Below, piece by piece: positions 54,394 through 64,000 of a stretch of DNA of 64,000 bases (position 1 is its first letter; each line of letters starts with the position of its first letter). The translations under genes were made by a program, and so were the position numbers. Origin of the DNA: Lampris incognitus (lineage: Eukaryota; Chordata; Actinopteri; Lampriformes; Lampridae); assembly GCF_029633865.1 (NCBI RefSeq), contig NC_079217.1, forward strand, positions 38,461,635 through 38,525,634. The letters run 5' to 3'. The notes under the pieces are model-generated. The model was given only the letters and a program-made list of their open reading frames with translations. It did not search any database and was not told the DNA's origin.

Positions 54394-54401
54394 TGACGTC
54401 A
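54394..54401 (+). promoter_or_regulatory. CRE-like site upstream of the THAP exon
   Basis: The palindrome TGACGTCA in a locally CG-rich stretch lies about 105 bases before the THAP-coding segment. It could be a CREB/ATF site of a small promoter. Inference only. Confidence 0.35.
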
Positions 54402-54448
54402 CAGATGCGGAACTCGCAGCAGTAACGCGGCACTGAGCGGCAAAATGA

Positions 54449-54677
54449 CTGAGTGGCAGCATTAACGTCCAGCTTGAATACAGCGAAAACGCATCTAAAA
54501 AGGGAAAGAGCTGTTGTGCGATAGACTGCACTAATAGATTTCACAAGAAATCGGAGTTATCTTTTTACAGACTATCAAAAGATAAGATAAAAAGAAACAA
54601 ATGGATCGCTGCAATTCGCAGAAACACGTGGAATCCAGGCACCGAATCATGGATTTGCGGTTCCCATTTTGTGTCAG
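54449..54677 (+). pseudogene. THAP zinc-finger exon
   Basis: An open frame contains KSCCAIDCTNRFHKKSELSF, YRLSKDKIKRNKWIAAIRR and WICGSHFVS. This is the C2CH zinc finger of THAP proteins (C-x4-C, later C-x2-H) with the conserved Trp and the RF/F positions. It ends at a good donor (TCAG|GTAGGG). The frame has no ATG between the finger and an upstream TGA, so either the start is in another exon or the copy is broken. An exon-like segment on the opposite strand (54925-55020, KSLDARSYFNAGFVGEIKV) may belong to a related element. THAP domains occur in host DNA-binding proteins and in P-like and other transposons. Confidence 0.6.
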
Positions 54678-54924
54678 GTAGGGTAATGTTAGGCTATGTT
54701 GGATTTTTGGGTAACGTTAAATGGTAAAATCATAAGGTCATATACTGTACTGACTACTCATCAATTAAATATTTAACATCTTTCATAAGTTTTTATCAAC
54801 ATCCTTGTGTTGTGTTCTACAAACAAAGGGGAGAATTGTTGGCTTAACGTTACAGTTTTCACAGTTGTAACTTAATAAAATAAAATAATTATTTGTACAA
54901 ACCTATCCACATACAAACAGAATG

Positions 54925-55020
54925 TCCATCGGTGTCCTCGTCACTTTAATTTCGCCAACAAATCCCGCGTTGAAGTACGACCGAGCGTCAAGACTTTTCC
55001 ATACCTTGCATACCTCAAGT
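54925..55020 (-). other. Possible exon on the minus strand
   Basis: The minus strand reads VWKSLDARSYFNAGFVGEI, then KVTRTPMDILF and a GTATGT donor. The wording resembles the segment before SWIM fingers in transposon-related fish proteins that also carry THAP domains. Weak evidence. Confidence 0.3.
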
Positions 55021-57430
55021 GTAGAGAGTGTCAAAGTGAGAACCACATCTCTGCTCTTCATCCTGGACCGCCACCGTCTCCACTTCCTGGGCATGGTGGG
55101 GAGGGAACAGAAACAACACCTCAGCCTGCTGTCTCGTCAAACTACATTGAAGTCTGTGGAGACGGTCAGAGCACAAGGTACTGCTCCAAGATCTGCTTAG
55201 TGAAGGTCTTCCCTAAAGCACACCCAGAAAGAGTGACAAGAGCATATGCTGTGCTTGACGACCAAAGTAACCGGTCTCTTGCCAGGTCTGACTTCTTTAA
55301 CATGTATAGCATCAAGGGGACTGACTCATCATTTACACTCCATACGTGTGCCGGAACAACAGAGATGACCGGGAGAAGGGCTATAGGCTTTGTGGTGGAA
55401 TCACTAGATGGAGCTATGACAGTCACACAGCCTACGCTGATCGAGCGCAATAACATTCCAAGTGACAGAGCTGAAATACCAACTCCTGAGGCGGCACTAA
55501 ATCGCCCTCACCTCAAGCCAATAGCACACTCTATCCCACCTCTCGATCCTTAAGCTAAGATCCTCCTCCTCCTGGGTCAAGACCTACTTAGAGTTCACAA
55601 GGTGAGAGAGCAATGGAACAGTCCACATGATGCCCCATATGCACAGAGATTAGACTTGGGATGGGTTACCATAGGCAACGTCTGCTTAGGGGACACTCAT
55701 AAGCCTGCATCTGTTCATACTTACTCCAGTAACATCCAGGGAAAGATGCTGCTCAGGGAGCTCTCAGGCGAGGGCTTAGAGTGGGACTCGCCACTACCCG
55801 TAGAAAGGGAAGCAGAGTGGAATGCATGGAGGAGCTCTCTCAGTGATCTCAAACAGCTACACATTCTGAGACCATATGCTGCTGCTACAATTTCAACAGC
55901 CACTAGAAAAGACCTACATGTGTTCTCAGACGCCTCAGTCAAAGCCATTGCAGCAGGTCGCCTGCCTCAAAGTAATTGACGCAGAAGAGAAGCTTCGTGT
56001 AGGGTTTGTACTAGGAAAGGCCAAATTAGCTCCACAGTCTGCTCTTACAGTCCCGAGATTAGAACTGGGTGCTGCTGTTTTAGCTGTAGATTGCAGAGCT
56101 CATCACGGTGAACTGGACTTTGTTCTTGATGCTACTGAATTCTACACAGATAGCCACGTAGTCTTAGGATACATAAGCAACCAGACAAGGAGGTTCTATG
56201 TATATGTTAGTAACAGAGTGCAGCATATCCGAAGAGCCTCAGAACCAATGCAGTGGCACTTCGTCTCCACAAGCTGTAACCCAGCCGACATAGGCACACG
56301 CTCTGTGCCTGCAGCTATGTTGGGTGACAGCGCCTGGCTCAAAGGACCTGCCTTATTGTTACAAGCCAGCAGAATGGCAGAAGCTGAAGCATATGACCTT
56401 GTTGACCCTGATTCAGACACTGAAATACGAGCACTTGTCACTCACCTGTGCACTTATGACTCTCAGCTCTGATCGCAGCGTTTTGAGCACTTTTCTTCAT
56501 GGAAGAAGCTGATCAGGGCCATAAGCTTGCTCATTCACATCGTTGAGTCCTTTAAAAGCAAAAACCAAGACCAGACTTGCAGTTCATGGCATCACCGCAA
56601 ACCGCCGCGCACAGTCGAAGAGCTGATGAACGCAGAGGTTGTCATCATCAAATGTGTGCAGCAAGAGGCCTTTGAAGATGAAGTTACCGGCATAGCCAGC
56701 AGAAAGGATGTTCCTAAACACAGTCCTCTACACAAGGTCAGCACCTGCTGTGATGAAGAGGGGATCTTGAGAATAGGAGGAAGGCTCAGACACGCCAACC
56801 TAGACTACAAAGAAAAACACCCTCCCATTGTTCCAGGTAGTAGTCAGGTTGCAAAGCTGCTCATAGAACACCGTAATCAGCGTGTAATGCATCAGGGTCG
56901 GATCTTCACAGAAGGAGCAGTTCGCACTGCTGGATATTGGATCATGGGAGCAAGAAGAATAATCAAACACATTCTGCACAACTGCACCATCTGCAACAAA
57001 CTCAGAGGCAGAGCAAATGAACAGAGAATGGCAGACTTGCCGCCTGAGCGCCTGAGCACTGAACCCCCTTTCACCTTTGTGGGCTTGGATGTCTTTGGCC
57101 CTTGGCCTGCAGTTTCATGGCGCACCAGAGGAGGTCAGTCAAATAGCAAAAGATGGGCTGTCCTCTTCACATGCCTTAGTACACGTGTCATCCACATTGA
57201 ACTGTTTGAGTCTATGAACAGCTCTAGCCTCATCAATGCACTGTGGCAATTCTTCAGTCTGCGAGGGCCTGCCAAGTAGATTCGGTCAGACTGTGGGACA
57301 AACTTTGTTTGGGGCCTGCCGAGAGCTGGGTTTCCTACTGTCCAACTCGAACATGTCAAGCATCAAAAAGTACATTGGAGAAGAAGGCTGCACCTGGATC
57401 TTTAACCCGCCTCATTCTTCGCATGGCATT
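55021..57430 (+). mobile_element. Second BEL/Pao remnant, RT deleted
   Basis: Pol pieces are in order. There is a zinc-knuckle remnant (55021-55080) and a protease at 55230-55550 with AVLDDQSNRSLARSDFF. The pre-RT segment is REQWNSPHDAPYAQRLDLGW. A direct jump follows to GKMLLRELSGEGLEWDSPLP, which normally follows RT. RNase H begins DLHVFSDAS and continues FYTDSHVVLGYISN, and integrase runs from about 56470. It stops in PPHSSHG near 57430. No LTRs are seen. It is a different family from the copy at 37-44 kb. Confidence 0.85.
56527..57279 (+). pseudogene. BEL integrase region
   Basis: A 250-codon frame with a zinc-binding part (HRNQRVMHQG then HNCTICNKLRG) and integrase core start (FVGLDVFGPW, RVIHIELFESMNSSSLINAL). 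It stops at 57279. The core continues in another frame (RSDCGTNF) and is then cut off. It lies downstream of RNase H in the same remnant. Confidence 0.85.
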
Positions 57431-58183
57431 CTTAGTTTAGTGGCAATTTAGTGTTATTTGTGGTGATTTTGCGCCATCTAGCGGCTTCCTTTAAAATAGA
57501 AATAATGTTGTAAATACGTGGCTCTTATTTTGAAATGTCGTATTCACTTTTTAACGGTCAAACTTCATTCTAATTCAGGAAGCTGATAGGCAGAAGGTGT
57601 GTGATTATGCTGTTCTCTAGGAAATCTTTTAAATTTCTTACTAACTTTCTTGAAAGCGTTCATGCTTTGGGAAGGCTTTGATTGTAAGTACTGACTTAGA
57701 AATGTACTTAAGAATATATTGAAAGAATATTTTGAATGCTCGTTTAAATCGCGTTAGCTACGTTAGCTTCGAAATCTATTCTATGTAACCTGGTTGATAG
57801 GCTAGGCGAGTGCATATATGTATGGAATATGAGATGTAATGACAAGATACATTTATAAGGTACATTTTATGTTTATTTACAGTTTTACAAAAAAGAATAA
57901 TACTCCATTGCTGAACTGAAGACAAGTAAAAGCCTGGAAACTACATCTTGCCTCTGAAGTTCATTGGATGTTAACTGTTGGCTGTCTGCCTAGCTGAGTA
58001 AACGGGCGTGAAACGAGGACAGAACCCTCCTCTGAGTCACACGAGGATTCGAACCGGTGATCCTCTGGTTTTATTTCTTTGTAAAGCACTTTGTAACATT
58101 GTTTTATAAAAGTCCTATAAAAATAAAGTTATCATTATTAATGTAAACTACTAATAAGACACGTTAGCCCCTAGCTAACGGGT
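57431..58183. other. AT-rich DNA with a retroposon tail
   Basis: From about 58020, GATTCGAACCGGTGATCC (B-box-like) leads to TTGTAAAGCACTTTGTAACA and a CCTATAAAAATAAAG tail ending near 58140. This is a SINE or LINE 3' end. The rest is unrecognised. Confidence 0.5.
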
Positions 58184-58260
58184 CTGACCCTTTAGCCGAG
58201 CGGTTAGTGATGTCGCGTTGTGGTGCAGTACACTCGTATCGAATCCCGCACCGGGCAAGA
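58184..58260 (+). mobile_element. tRNA-derived SINE head
   Basis: GACCCTTTAGCCGAGCGGTT (A box) and CGTATCGAATCCCGC (B box). A relative lies inverted at 50667-50750. The acceptor stem is not well formed, so it is not called a tRNA gene. Confidence 0.55.
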
Positions 58261-58309
58261 AAATAACCGGTTACATTAATATCATAATAAGACGGTCGGT
58301 GGTGGGGGC

Positions 58310-58475
58310 GACCCGGTGGCTCACCTGGTAGAGCGCGTAGCAAATACAAGGCGGAGTCCTTACTGCAGCGGCCTGTTGCTGCATGACATCCCCTCTCTCT
58401 TCCCTGCCTTTCCTGTCTCTCTGTACTGTCACTGTCAAATAAAGGCAGAAAATGCCACAAAAAAAAACGGAAAAA
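58310..58475 (+). mobile_element. tRNA-derived SINE, second type
   Basis: CGGTGGCTCACCTGGTAGAG (A box) begins a body ending CTGTACTGTCACTGTCAAAT then AAAGGC and an A-rich tail. It is a complete short SINE of different family from its neighbour. Confidence 0.6.
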
Positions 58476-58689
58476 AAGGCGGTCGGCGGAGGGAGCAAGT
58501 GTATCTATCCGCACCCTGCAGCTAGTAAAAACAAGCCCCCCACAGTGCAACAAACACCCACATCGGTACAAGAAACGCTAGTTCAACAAACTACAACACC
58601 CTTAAAACGAGTGTGCAAGTGATGGAAGTGGGCGTGTCTTGTTCTAGTACCGCAGGCTGCAGCTGGGCCTTTCGAGGAGGGCGGGAGGA

Positions 58690-59198
58690 TGCCGGAAATG
58701 GCGTTGGAGTCGGGGAGCAAAATTGAAAGTGGAAATGAGGACACGCGGGATAAGTGGTTTGGATAATGGATGGAGTTCATGGGATGTTTTCGTAGGGGCG
58801 GAAATGGCGTCGGAGTCGGGGACAGACAGCGAAATCGGAAATTAGAATGAGGACACGAGAGGGTTTGAAAATTGGAAAAGGAAGAGGAATACAAGGAATT
58901 GCTCAAGCAACTCTGGTCAGATAGCCGTGACAAGAGAAAACGGGATTTTCAACGACCCACATGAGGTCGGAAAGTTTGTAAAGAGAAAACTTGCAAATCC
59001 GAACTTGACTTAACCAGAAGTAAGATGGTTATCATTGGTTGTATCGCAAAGCGTCAGAGAGACATGCCCTTAAAATCGATATTTAGAAGTTGTCTCTGTG
59101 ACTTGCTTTCCACTCGGATTAAAAGCAAAGAAGAAGAGAGTGATAAGTGGCGTGCCACTGTCAGTAGAGGCTGAGCTCTTTCGGGATGTTGCAGGTTT
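58690..59198 (+). pseudogene. LINE ORF1 (gag-like), 5' part
   Basis: GAAATGGCG(T/C)(T/C)GGAGTCGGGG occurs twice, at about 58695 and 58801, with ATGGCGTCGGAGTCGGGGAC as the likely ORF1 start (MASESGTDSEIGN). A charged region follows (KRDFQRPT, HEVGKFVKRKLANP). It reaches VISGVPLSVEAELFRDVAG, typical of LINE ORF1 proteins, where the Gypsy element interrupts it. Frames are broken. It continues at 63681. Confidence 0.65.
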
Positions 59199-59318
59199 TG
59201 TCGTGTTATGCGTAAATGCGAACGTCTTTATTCAGTACAACTCAGAAGACCTCTCTGCCGTCTATTCCGGTAGCTTTCAAAATAAAAGTCCCTTGCGCTA
59301 TTAACTGATTCCTCCACA
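59199..59318 (-). repeat. 3' LTR of the Gypsy element
   Basis: 120 bases. It lacks about 29 bases present in the other LTR (63551-63579), apparently lost between two short TAAATG/TAATG repeats. Confidence 0.85.
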
Positions 59319-59331
59319 TCTCCCTTTCTAA
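59319..59331 (-). other. Polypurine tract of the Gypsy element
   Basis: On the minus strand AGAAAGGGAGA lies directly against the 3' LTR, as needed for plus-strand priming. Confidence 0.75.
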
Positions 59332-59511
59332 GAAAACAGCGCAGACTGTACCAAAAGTATATCAGACAACAAGCCAATAATAATGTCAACCAATAAATTT
59401 CTCTGCACATCTCACATTAAACATACTTGGCAAGAATGTTGAAATTAGCTTTTTTCCCCCCACATAATACCTGGCGCATTACAGGATAGAACTGCTCACT
59501 TCTCTACATGC

Positions 59512-60874
59512 TCACAAATCCAGTCTGTAAGGCTTTACTACCACTCTGCCAAACCTAGTCCTGGTAGAGAAAGGCATGACTGTCTTTGGAGTCTGCATTG
59601 GAGACTCAGGGTGGTCTGGGGTAGCCAGGGCAGACCCAGCTGGCTGAGCTGGTGTGCTGTGTGTCTGTGGCTGAGTTGCTGTCTCAGACAAGCAGACGAG
59701 ATGGTGTCTGTTTCGCCTGATGGTGCCTGTAGGGCCGTCCACTAGATATGAACGAGGTGTGGAGTGAGACAAAACCATAGTGCCCTTAGACTTGGTATCA
59801 GTGACCCACACTGACTGTCCAGGTGTGAGCTGACTTAAGTCCCTCACTCTGTGTCTTTTGTTGAAAGCCTGAGTTAACTTTGACCTCCTCTCTCTTTCTC
59901 TGGCTGCCACAGCAGCCCCATTAGGAAGAGCTAGGATGAGCACCACGGCGGCCCCATTCGGAAGAGCTGGGACGAGCACGCCTGTGCCCCAGCACAGGTG
60001 TGCGAAGTCTCCACCCCATCAGTAATTGTGCAGGGCTGTAGCCGTTTGCCATTGGAGTAGCTCTATAGGTCAACAGAGCAAGGTATGGGTCTCTGCCTTT
60101 CTTTAACAGCCATTTCACCGTCTGGACGTGGCATTCTGCCTCTCCATTGCTTTGGACGAACTTGGGGCTATTCATGACATGTTTGAAGCCGTAGGATACT
60201 GCAAAGTCCTTGAACTGTCGCCCAGAAAATTGAGGTCCATTGTCACTGTAGAACAGTTCGGGGATGCCGTGTCTGGAGAAGATGGATTTGAGATGTACAA
60301 TCACATCCTCTGAGCATGTTGGGGTTAATTTTGCAATTTCCACAAGTCTTGAATAATAATCCAGAACTAGAAGATAGCTGCTGTTGTTGAGGGTGAACAG
60401 ATCCGCACCCACTTTTTGCCATGGTCTCTCTGGAAGCTCACTGGGCAGTAATGCCTCCACTGGGTTGGCACGTTCCTTTATGCATGTTGTGCAGTTTCTC
60501 ACCAGCTCGTTCAGTTGGCTGCCTTGGCCAGGCCACCATACTGTTTCTCTGGCCCGCTCTTTGCACCTTGTCATCCCCTGATGTCCTTCATGTAGACCCT
60601 ACAGGACAGAGTTGTGCATCGCTGTGGGAATGACTAGTCTGGTCCCTTTTAGTAACAATCCATCGTGCACAGTAAGGATGATAGCTCTTTCTGGCCAGTA
60701 GGCTTTCACTGGACCTGTGAGGTGGCTGTAGTCAGGCCATCCGCTCTGACTAAATGAGATGACCTCTGAGCAAACACTGTCTTTTTTCAGTTGTTCTCTC
60801 AGTTGTGCCAGATATGTTGAGCTGGTGGGCAAGCTATTTATCACCTCTTCTACATAGATGTTAGTGTCTTCCAT
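59512..60874 (-). pseudogene. Gypsy integrase
   Basis: The minus strand reads an HHCC zinc site (HEGHQG then NCTTCIKER), then the core with VGADLFTLNNSSYLLVLDYY (first Asp), LFYSDNGPQFSG (second Asp) and SNGEAECHVQ (Glu), and YLALLTYRATPMANGYSPAQ. The C-terminal tail (VRDLSQLTPGQSVWV, LVDGPTGTIRRNRHH) is in a separate frame after two imperfect tandem copies of about 34 bases (59908-59980). Confidence 0.88.
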
Positions 60875-60889
60875 TAGGTCTTTGTCTTT

Positions 60890-62139
60890 GTCGTTCAGAC
60901 TCGTGCTCGGGCTGACAGGTGCACGTGAGAGAGTGTCTGCGGTGTGAAAGGCTTTACCAGGAGTGTGAAGAGATAGAGTAGTTGTACCTCGAGTCTGAGT
61001 CTAAATTGCTGGATTCTGGGAGGAAGCTCTGTTAGAGCCTAGTGACTTAACAGGCTAACTAGAGGCTTGTGGTCAGTCTCTAGAGAGAAATGTCGGCCAA
61101 TCAGGAAGTCTCTAAAGCGCTCACACCGCCATGTCAGTCCTAGTGCCTCTTTCTCCACAGGTGCGTACCTCTGTTCAGTCTCGGTCATAGAGCGTGATGC
61201 GTACGCTACAGGCCTCCACTGCTCCCCCTCCTTCTGTAGGAGGACCACACCAATTCCATATGATGAAGCATCCGCTGACAGTTTCAGCTCATTGTTGGGG
61301 TCGTATAGTGTCAGGACCGGAGGTGATGTTAGATCATTTTCAGCTGGTCAAATGCTTGTTGTTGTGCATAGTTCCAAACCCACTGATTTTTCTTTGAGAG
61401 AAGGTCCCTTGGTGGTTTGTCTTTCTCTGCCAGCCCTGGAATGAAATTTCCCAGCTGGTTGACCATCCCTAGGAAGCTGCGGACTTCGCCTGTATTGGAT
61501 GGCTCTTTTATCTCTCTGACTGCCTTTATTTTTGTCTGGGTCTGGTTGCACTCCATCAGCTGACAGGATATGGCCCAAGAACTTCACTTCTCTCCTGCCT
61601 AGTTTGCACTTCTCCATGTTCAGTATGACGCCAGCTCCTTGGAGCTTGTGGAGTACAGTGTGAAGTCTGGTGTCGTGGTGCTGTTGGTCTTTTCCCCAGA
61701 TGACAACGTCATCCATATGACATACCACTCCCTGCAGCCCATCGAGGATCATGGACATTCTCAGCTGAAAGTGTTCAGGGGCTGACGCGATGCCGAACGG
61801 CAGTCTGTTGAAATAAAAATGGCCAAAGGGAGTTATGAATGTTGTGTATGGTGCTGACTCAGGGGATAATGGGATGTGCCAAAACCCTCTATTTGCGTCT
61901 AGTTTGCTGAAGACTTGCGCTCCTGCGAAAGAGCCAAGTGTCTGCTCAACTGAAGGCAGGATGTATTTCTCTCTGCATACTGCTTCATTGAGCCGGGTGA
62001 GGTCTATGCAAAAGCACACAGAGCCGTTCTTTGTTGCCTCCATACCAAAACACCATTCTGTTGGTTCTTCGAGTCTGGAGATAATTCCCATCGACTCCAT
62101 TCTTTCAAGCTCCCCCTTCACTTTCTCCAGTAAAGGCAT
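60890..62139 (-). pseudogene. Gypsy reverse transcriptase and RNase H
   Basis: RT on the minus strand: FCIDLTRLNEAVCREKY, FSKLDANRGFWHIPL, ITPFGHFYFNRLPFGIASAP and the active site VVCHMDDVVIWG (HMDD form), then KFLGHILSADGV. RNase H follows in other frames with DASSYGIGVVLLQKEG, YASRSMTETEQRYAPVEKE and TDHKPLVSLL. At least two frame breaks lie between the parts. Confidence 0.88.
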
Positions 62140-62205
62140 TGGGACACATCTCGGAGTTGCCAGGGATAAAGGAATGGTGCCAGGCTTGAGCTTAATAGTG
62201 TATGG

Positions 62206-63440
62206 CTACTGCATCATTCCTAAGCCCTGGCACAGTTTTGTATATGACTCTTCCATCTCAGCTTTGTCTACACTGTCTAGCCTGGACATGAGGTTAAGCT
62301 TCACGTTAGCTGGTCTGTTTAACAAGGCCATTTGTAAGTGTTTTATGTCATACACATCCTCCTGGATCATTAGCTCACTTTTGCCTAGTGACTCAGTGTA
62401 CCTGCCTAAAACAGGAAGTGGCTTACCTCCTGGGCTGACTAGTGGTCTGTCTGTTTTAGTCAAATGGGTGTCTGTCTCTGCTATAGTGTAGTATGTCTGA
62501 GCTGGAATGACGGCGACGTCAGCTCCCGTATCTATTTTAAACCTGACTTTATGGTTTCTGATAGTCAGCTCTGCATACCATGGGTCTGTGCATGCGTCTG
62601 CATCTACGGAGCTTAGGAACAAGGATGTGCCACAGTTCTCACTAGTTTCTACAGCATGCACTGCCTTGCCAGATTTGCACAATTTACTGTTGTGCCCTTT
62701 CTTTCCATATGTATGGCATCTCACTTCTCTGGCTGGGCACTGCCATTTTCCATGGCCTGGGGATTTTCCACATCTGTAACATGCCTGGCGACCAGATGGT
62801 GCTTTTCCTTTTGACCCTGTTTTTGGTGTGGGCAGCTTTTGTTTTCTATTCTTTGTTGTCACTGCATCAATTTCGGTTTTAGTTTCCTCTCTGAGGCTCG
62901 TTTGCTGTCTCTGTATCACTTCCGACTGCCTTGCCATGTTGACTGCTTTCTCTAGCGTCAAATCTCTGTCCAACTGCATTCTCTCAGCAAGACTGGCATC
63001 TTTCTGTCCTACTACAAGGCGGTCTCTGATTAACTCGTCGTTAAGTGCGCCATAGCTAGTTTTCTGCTAGGGCATACAATGCAGAGATAAAAGAGTCTAC
63101 AGTCTCATTAGCTAGCTGCGCTCTTTGATTGAATCTTGCTCTCTCATATATTACGTTTTTTTTCTGGCCACGAGGTATTTCTCAAAAGTGTCTCTTACCG
63201 CGCTGTACTGTTGTCTTTCTGCATCGGTTAAAACTTGGCACCTGGCTTGTGAACTAAGATGCAGGTTGCTGGCCAGTCTAAATCTTTCAAACCTCCTTAT
63301 CCATCTTTCCCAGTCTTGGGGTTTGAAAAGTCGAACGCTTCTGGAGGCTGAATTGTGAATGTTGTGCTAGGAGGTGCGTTAGCAGGGTTAGCTGCTAGCT
63401 GGGGAAGCTGTGCCGCTGCACCGTTGTTGTCTTGGGACAT
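62206..63440 (-). pseudogene. Gypsy gag and protease
   Basis: Gag probably starts at 63440 (MSQDNNGAAAQLPQLAANPA) and breaks near 63310. The later part is open from 62979. It has zinc knuckles CYRCGKSPGHGKWQC and a second degraded one (CHTYGKKGHNSKLC), then the protease motif FKIDTGADVAVIP. A stop at about 62204-62206 separates it from RT. Confidence 0.85.
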
Positions 63441-63513
63441 CTCGCCGTTCGCAGATATTACCTACGACTAACTAACTTAAAGCTCTCCCTAGCTGTCACA
63501 AAGTTCACTCCTT

Positions 63514-63531
63514 ACTGACAATCTGACACCA
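63514..63531 (-). other. Candidate primer-binding site
   Basis: On the minus strand TGGTGTCAGATTGTCAG directly follows the 5' LTR. Beginning with TGG is as expected for pairing with a tRNA 3' end. The tRNA was not identified. Confidence 0.65.
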
Positions 63532-63680
63532 TGTCGTGTTATGCGTAAATGATTCCAACAGTCTCCTATCGAGGGTAATGCGAACGTCTTTATTCAATAC
63601 AAATCGGAAGACCTCTCTTCTGTCTATTCCGGTAGCTTTCAAAATAAAAGTCCCTTGAGGTATTAACTGATTCCTCCTCA
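63532..63680 (-). repeat. 5' LTR of the Gypsy element
   Basis: 149 bases, TGTCGTGTTATGCG to CCTCCTCA on the + strand. It contains AAAATAAAAG, present in the other LTR too. Confidence 0.88.
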
Positions 63681-64000
63681 GGTTTGTATGAGGCAAAAAG
63701 AATGGCTAGATTCTAAGAAGGGGGACAGTAAGTCTCTGTGTTTGACTTTTGAAGGGACATTTTGTACGACTGTGGGTATGTTACAGGGTGAGGCCATACG
63801 AGAGAGCTCCTTTCAGAGGTTTTTGTTGTCAAGAATATGGGCATGTTGCTGCAGTATATAATGGAGTAAGAAGATGTGGGGAGGACAACTGCAATGTGGA
63901 GGATTTTTAAGTTGATAAAGCGCAAGCAAAGTGCATGCACTGCAAAGGAAATCATGATACGGGGTCAGCACAGTGTCCAAAAAGAACCAAGGAAGAGAAA
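63681..64000 (+). pseudogene. LINE ORF1, continuation with zinc knuckles
   Basis: It continues YEAKRMA and then, through frameshifts, RRYGHVAAVYNGVRRCGED and KCMHCKGNHDTGSAQCPKRT. The last is a CCHC knuckle (C-x2-C-x4-H-x5-C) of LINE ORF1 proteins. It is the second half of the ORF1 split by the Gypsy element and runs off the window. Confidence 0.7.

Larger units (their letters stand above)
59199..63680 (-). mobile_element. Ty3/Gypsy LTR retrotransposon, complete layout
   Basis: Short LTRs at 59199-59318 and 63532-63680 begin TGTCGTGTTATGCG and end in CA. They are flanked by the 5-base duplication GGTTT (59194-59198 and 63681-63685). Read on the minus strand: 5' LTR, primer-binding site, gag, protease, RT, RNase H, integrase, polypurine tract, 3' LTR. 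The total is 4.48 kb. Gag and pol carry several stops and shifts. Confidence 0.9.

Noticed and set aside
58184-58260. tRNA gene
   Set aside because: Promoter boxes are present, but cloverleaf pairing is poor and a related copy exists at 50667-50750.
58583-58933. 116-codon minus-strand frame
   Set aside because: Antisense to a LINE leader and ORF1 start, with Ser/Pro-rich low complexity.

Overview
The window is nuclear DNA of a ray-finned fish, probably a percomorph. The evidence is three split vertebrate genes with canonical GT-AG introns, very dense (CA)n, (GA)n, (TA)n and (GATA)n tracts, and fish-type Tc1, SINE, LINE, hAT, BEL and Gypsy elements. There is one 200-base assembly gap (18241-18440).

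Region 1 (about 5-31 kb) is the genic part, with all three host genes on the + strand. Apolipoprotein A-I lies at 6196-7453 with a TATA box and non-coding exon upstream. A T-box gene of the Tbx1/10 group lies at 10779-14601, where eight coding exons join in frame to 324 residues. A beta-secretase 1 gene (bace1) lies at 15725-30693. The bace1 exon that should carry the first catalytic aspartate was not found and may lie in the gap. Exon 7 carries two compensating one-base indels. Three Tc1-like transposons are present here: a decayed one upstream of apoA-I, and in bace1 intron 8 one with a single stop and one with a complete 346-residue transposase.

Region 2 (about 32-50 kb) is a five-deep nest of mobile elements. 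A BED-finger hAT element was split by a LINE (12-base target duplication). The LINE was split by a Mutator-like (MULE) element with a FLYWCH finger (8-base duplication). The MULE was split within its transposase gene by a BEL/Pao LTR retrotransposon (5-base duplication CTCCT). The 5' LTR of that element was split by a Tc1-like element (TA). At the hAT, LINE and MULE breaks the host protein frame continues exactly across the insertion. The MULE ends are unusual arrays of alternating inverted copies of a GGGGAACATAGGACC-type motif.

Region 3 (about 50-64 kb) is further repeat-rich DNA: a tiny open hAT derivative, a LINE endonuclease fragment, a THAP-type zinc-finger exon behind a CRE-like site, a second BEL/Pao remnant lacking reverse transcriptase, tRNA-derived SINEs, and a structurally complete Ty3/Gypsy element (59199-63680, minus strand) inserted in a LINE ORF1. 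No CRISPR, rRNA or clearly functional tRNA gene was seen. All family calls come from reading motifs by eye. No database or alignment program was used.
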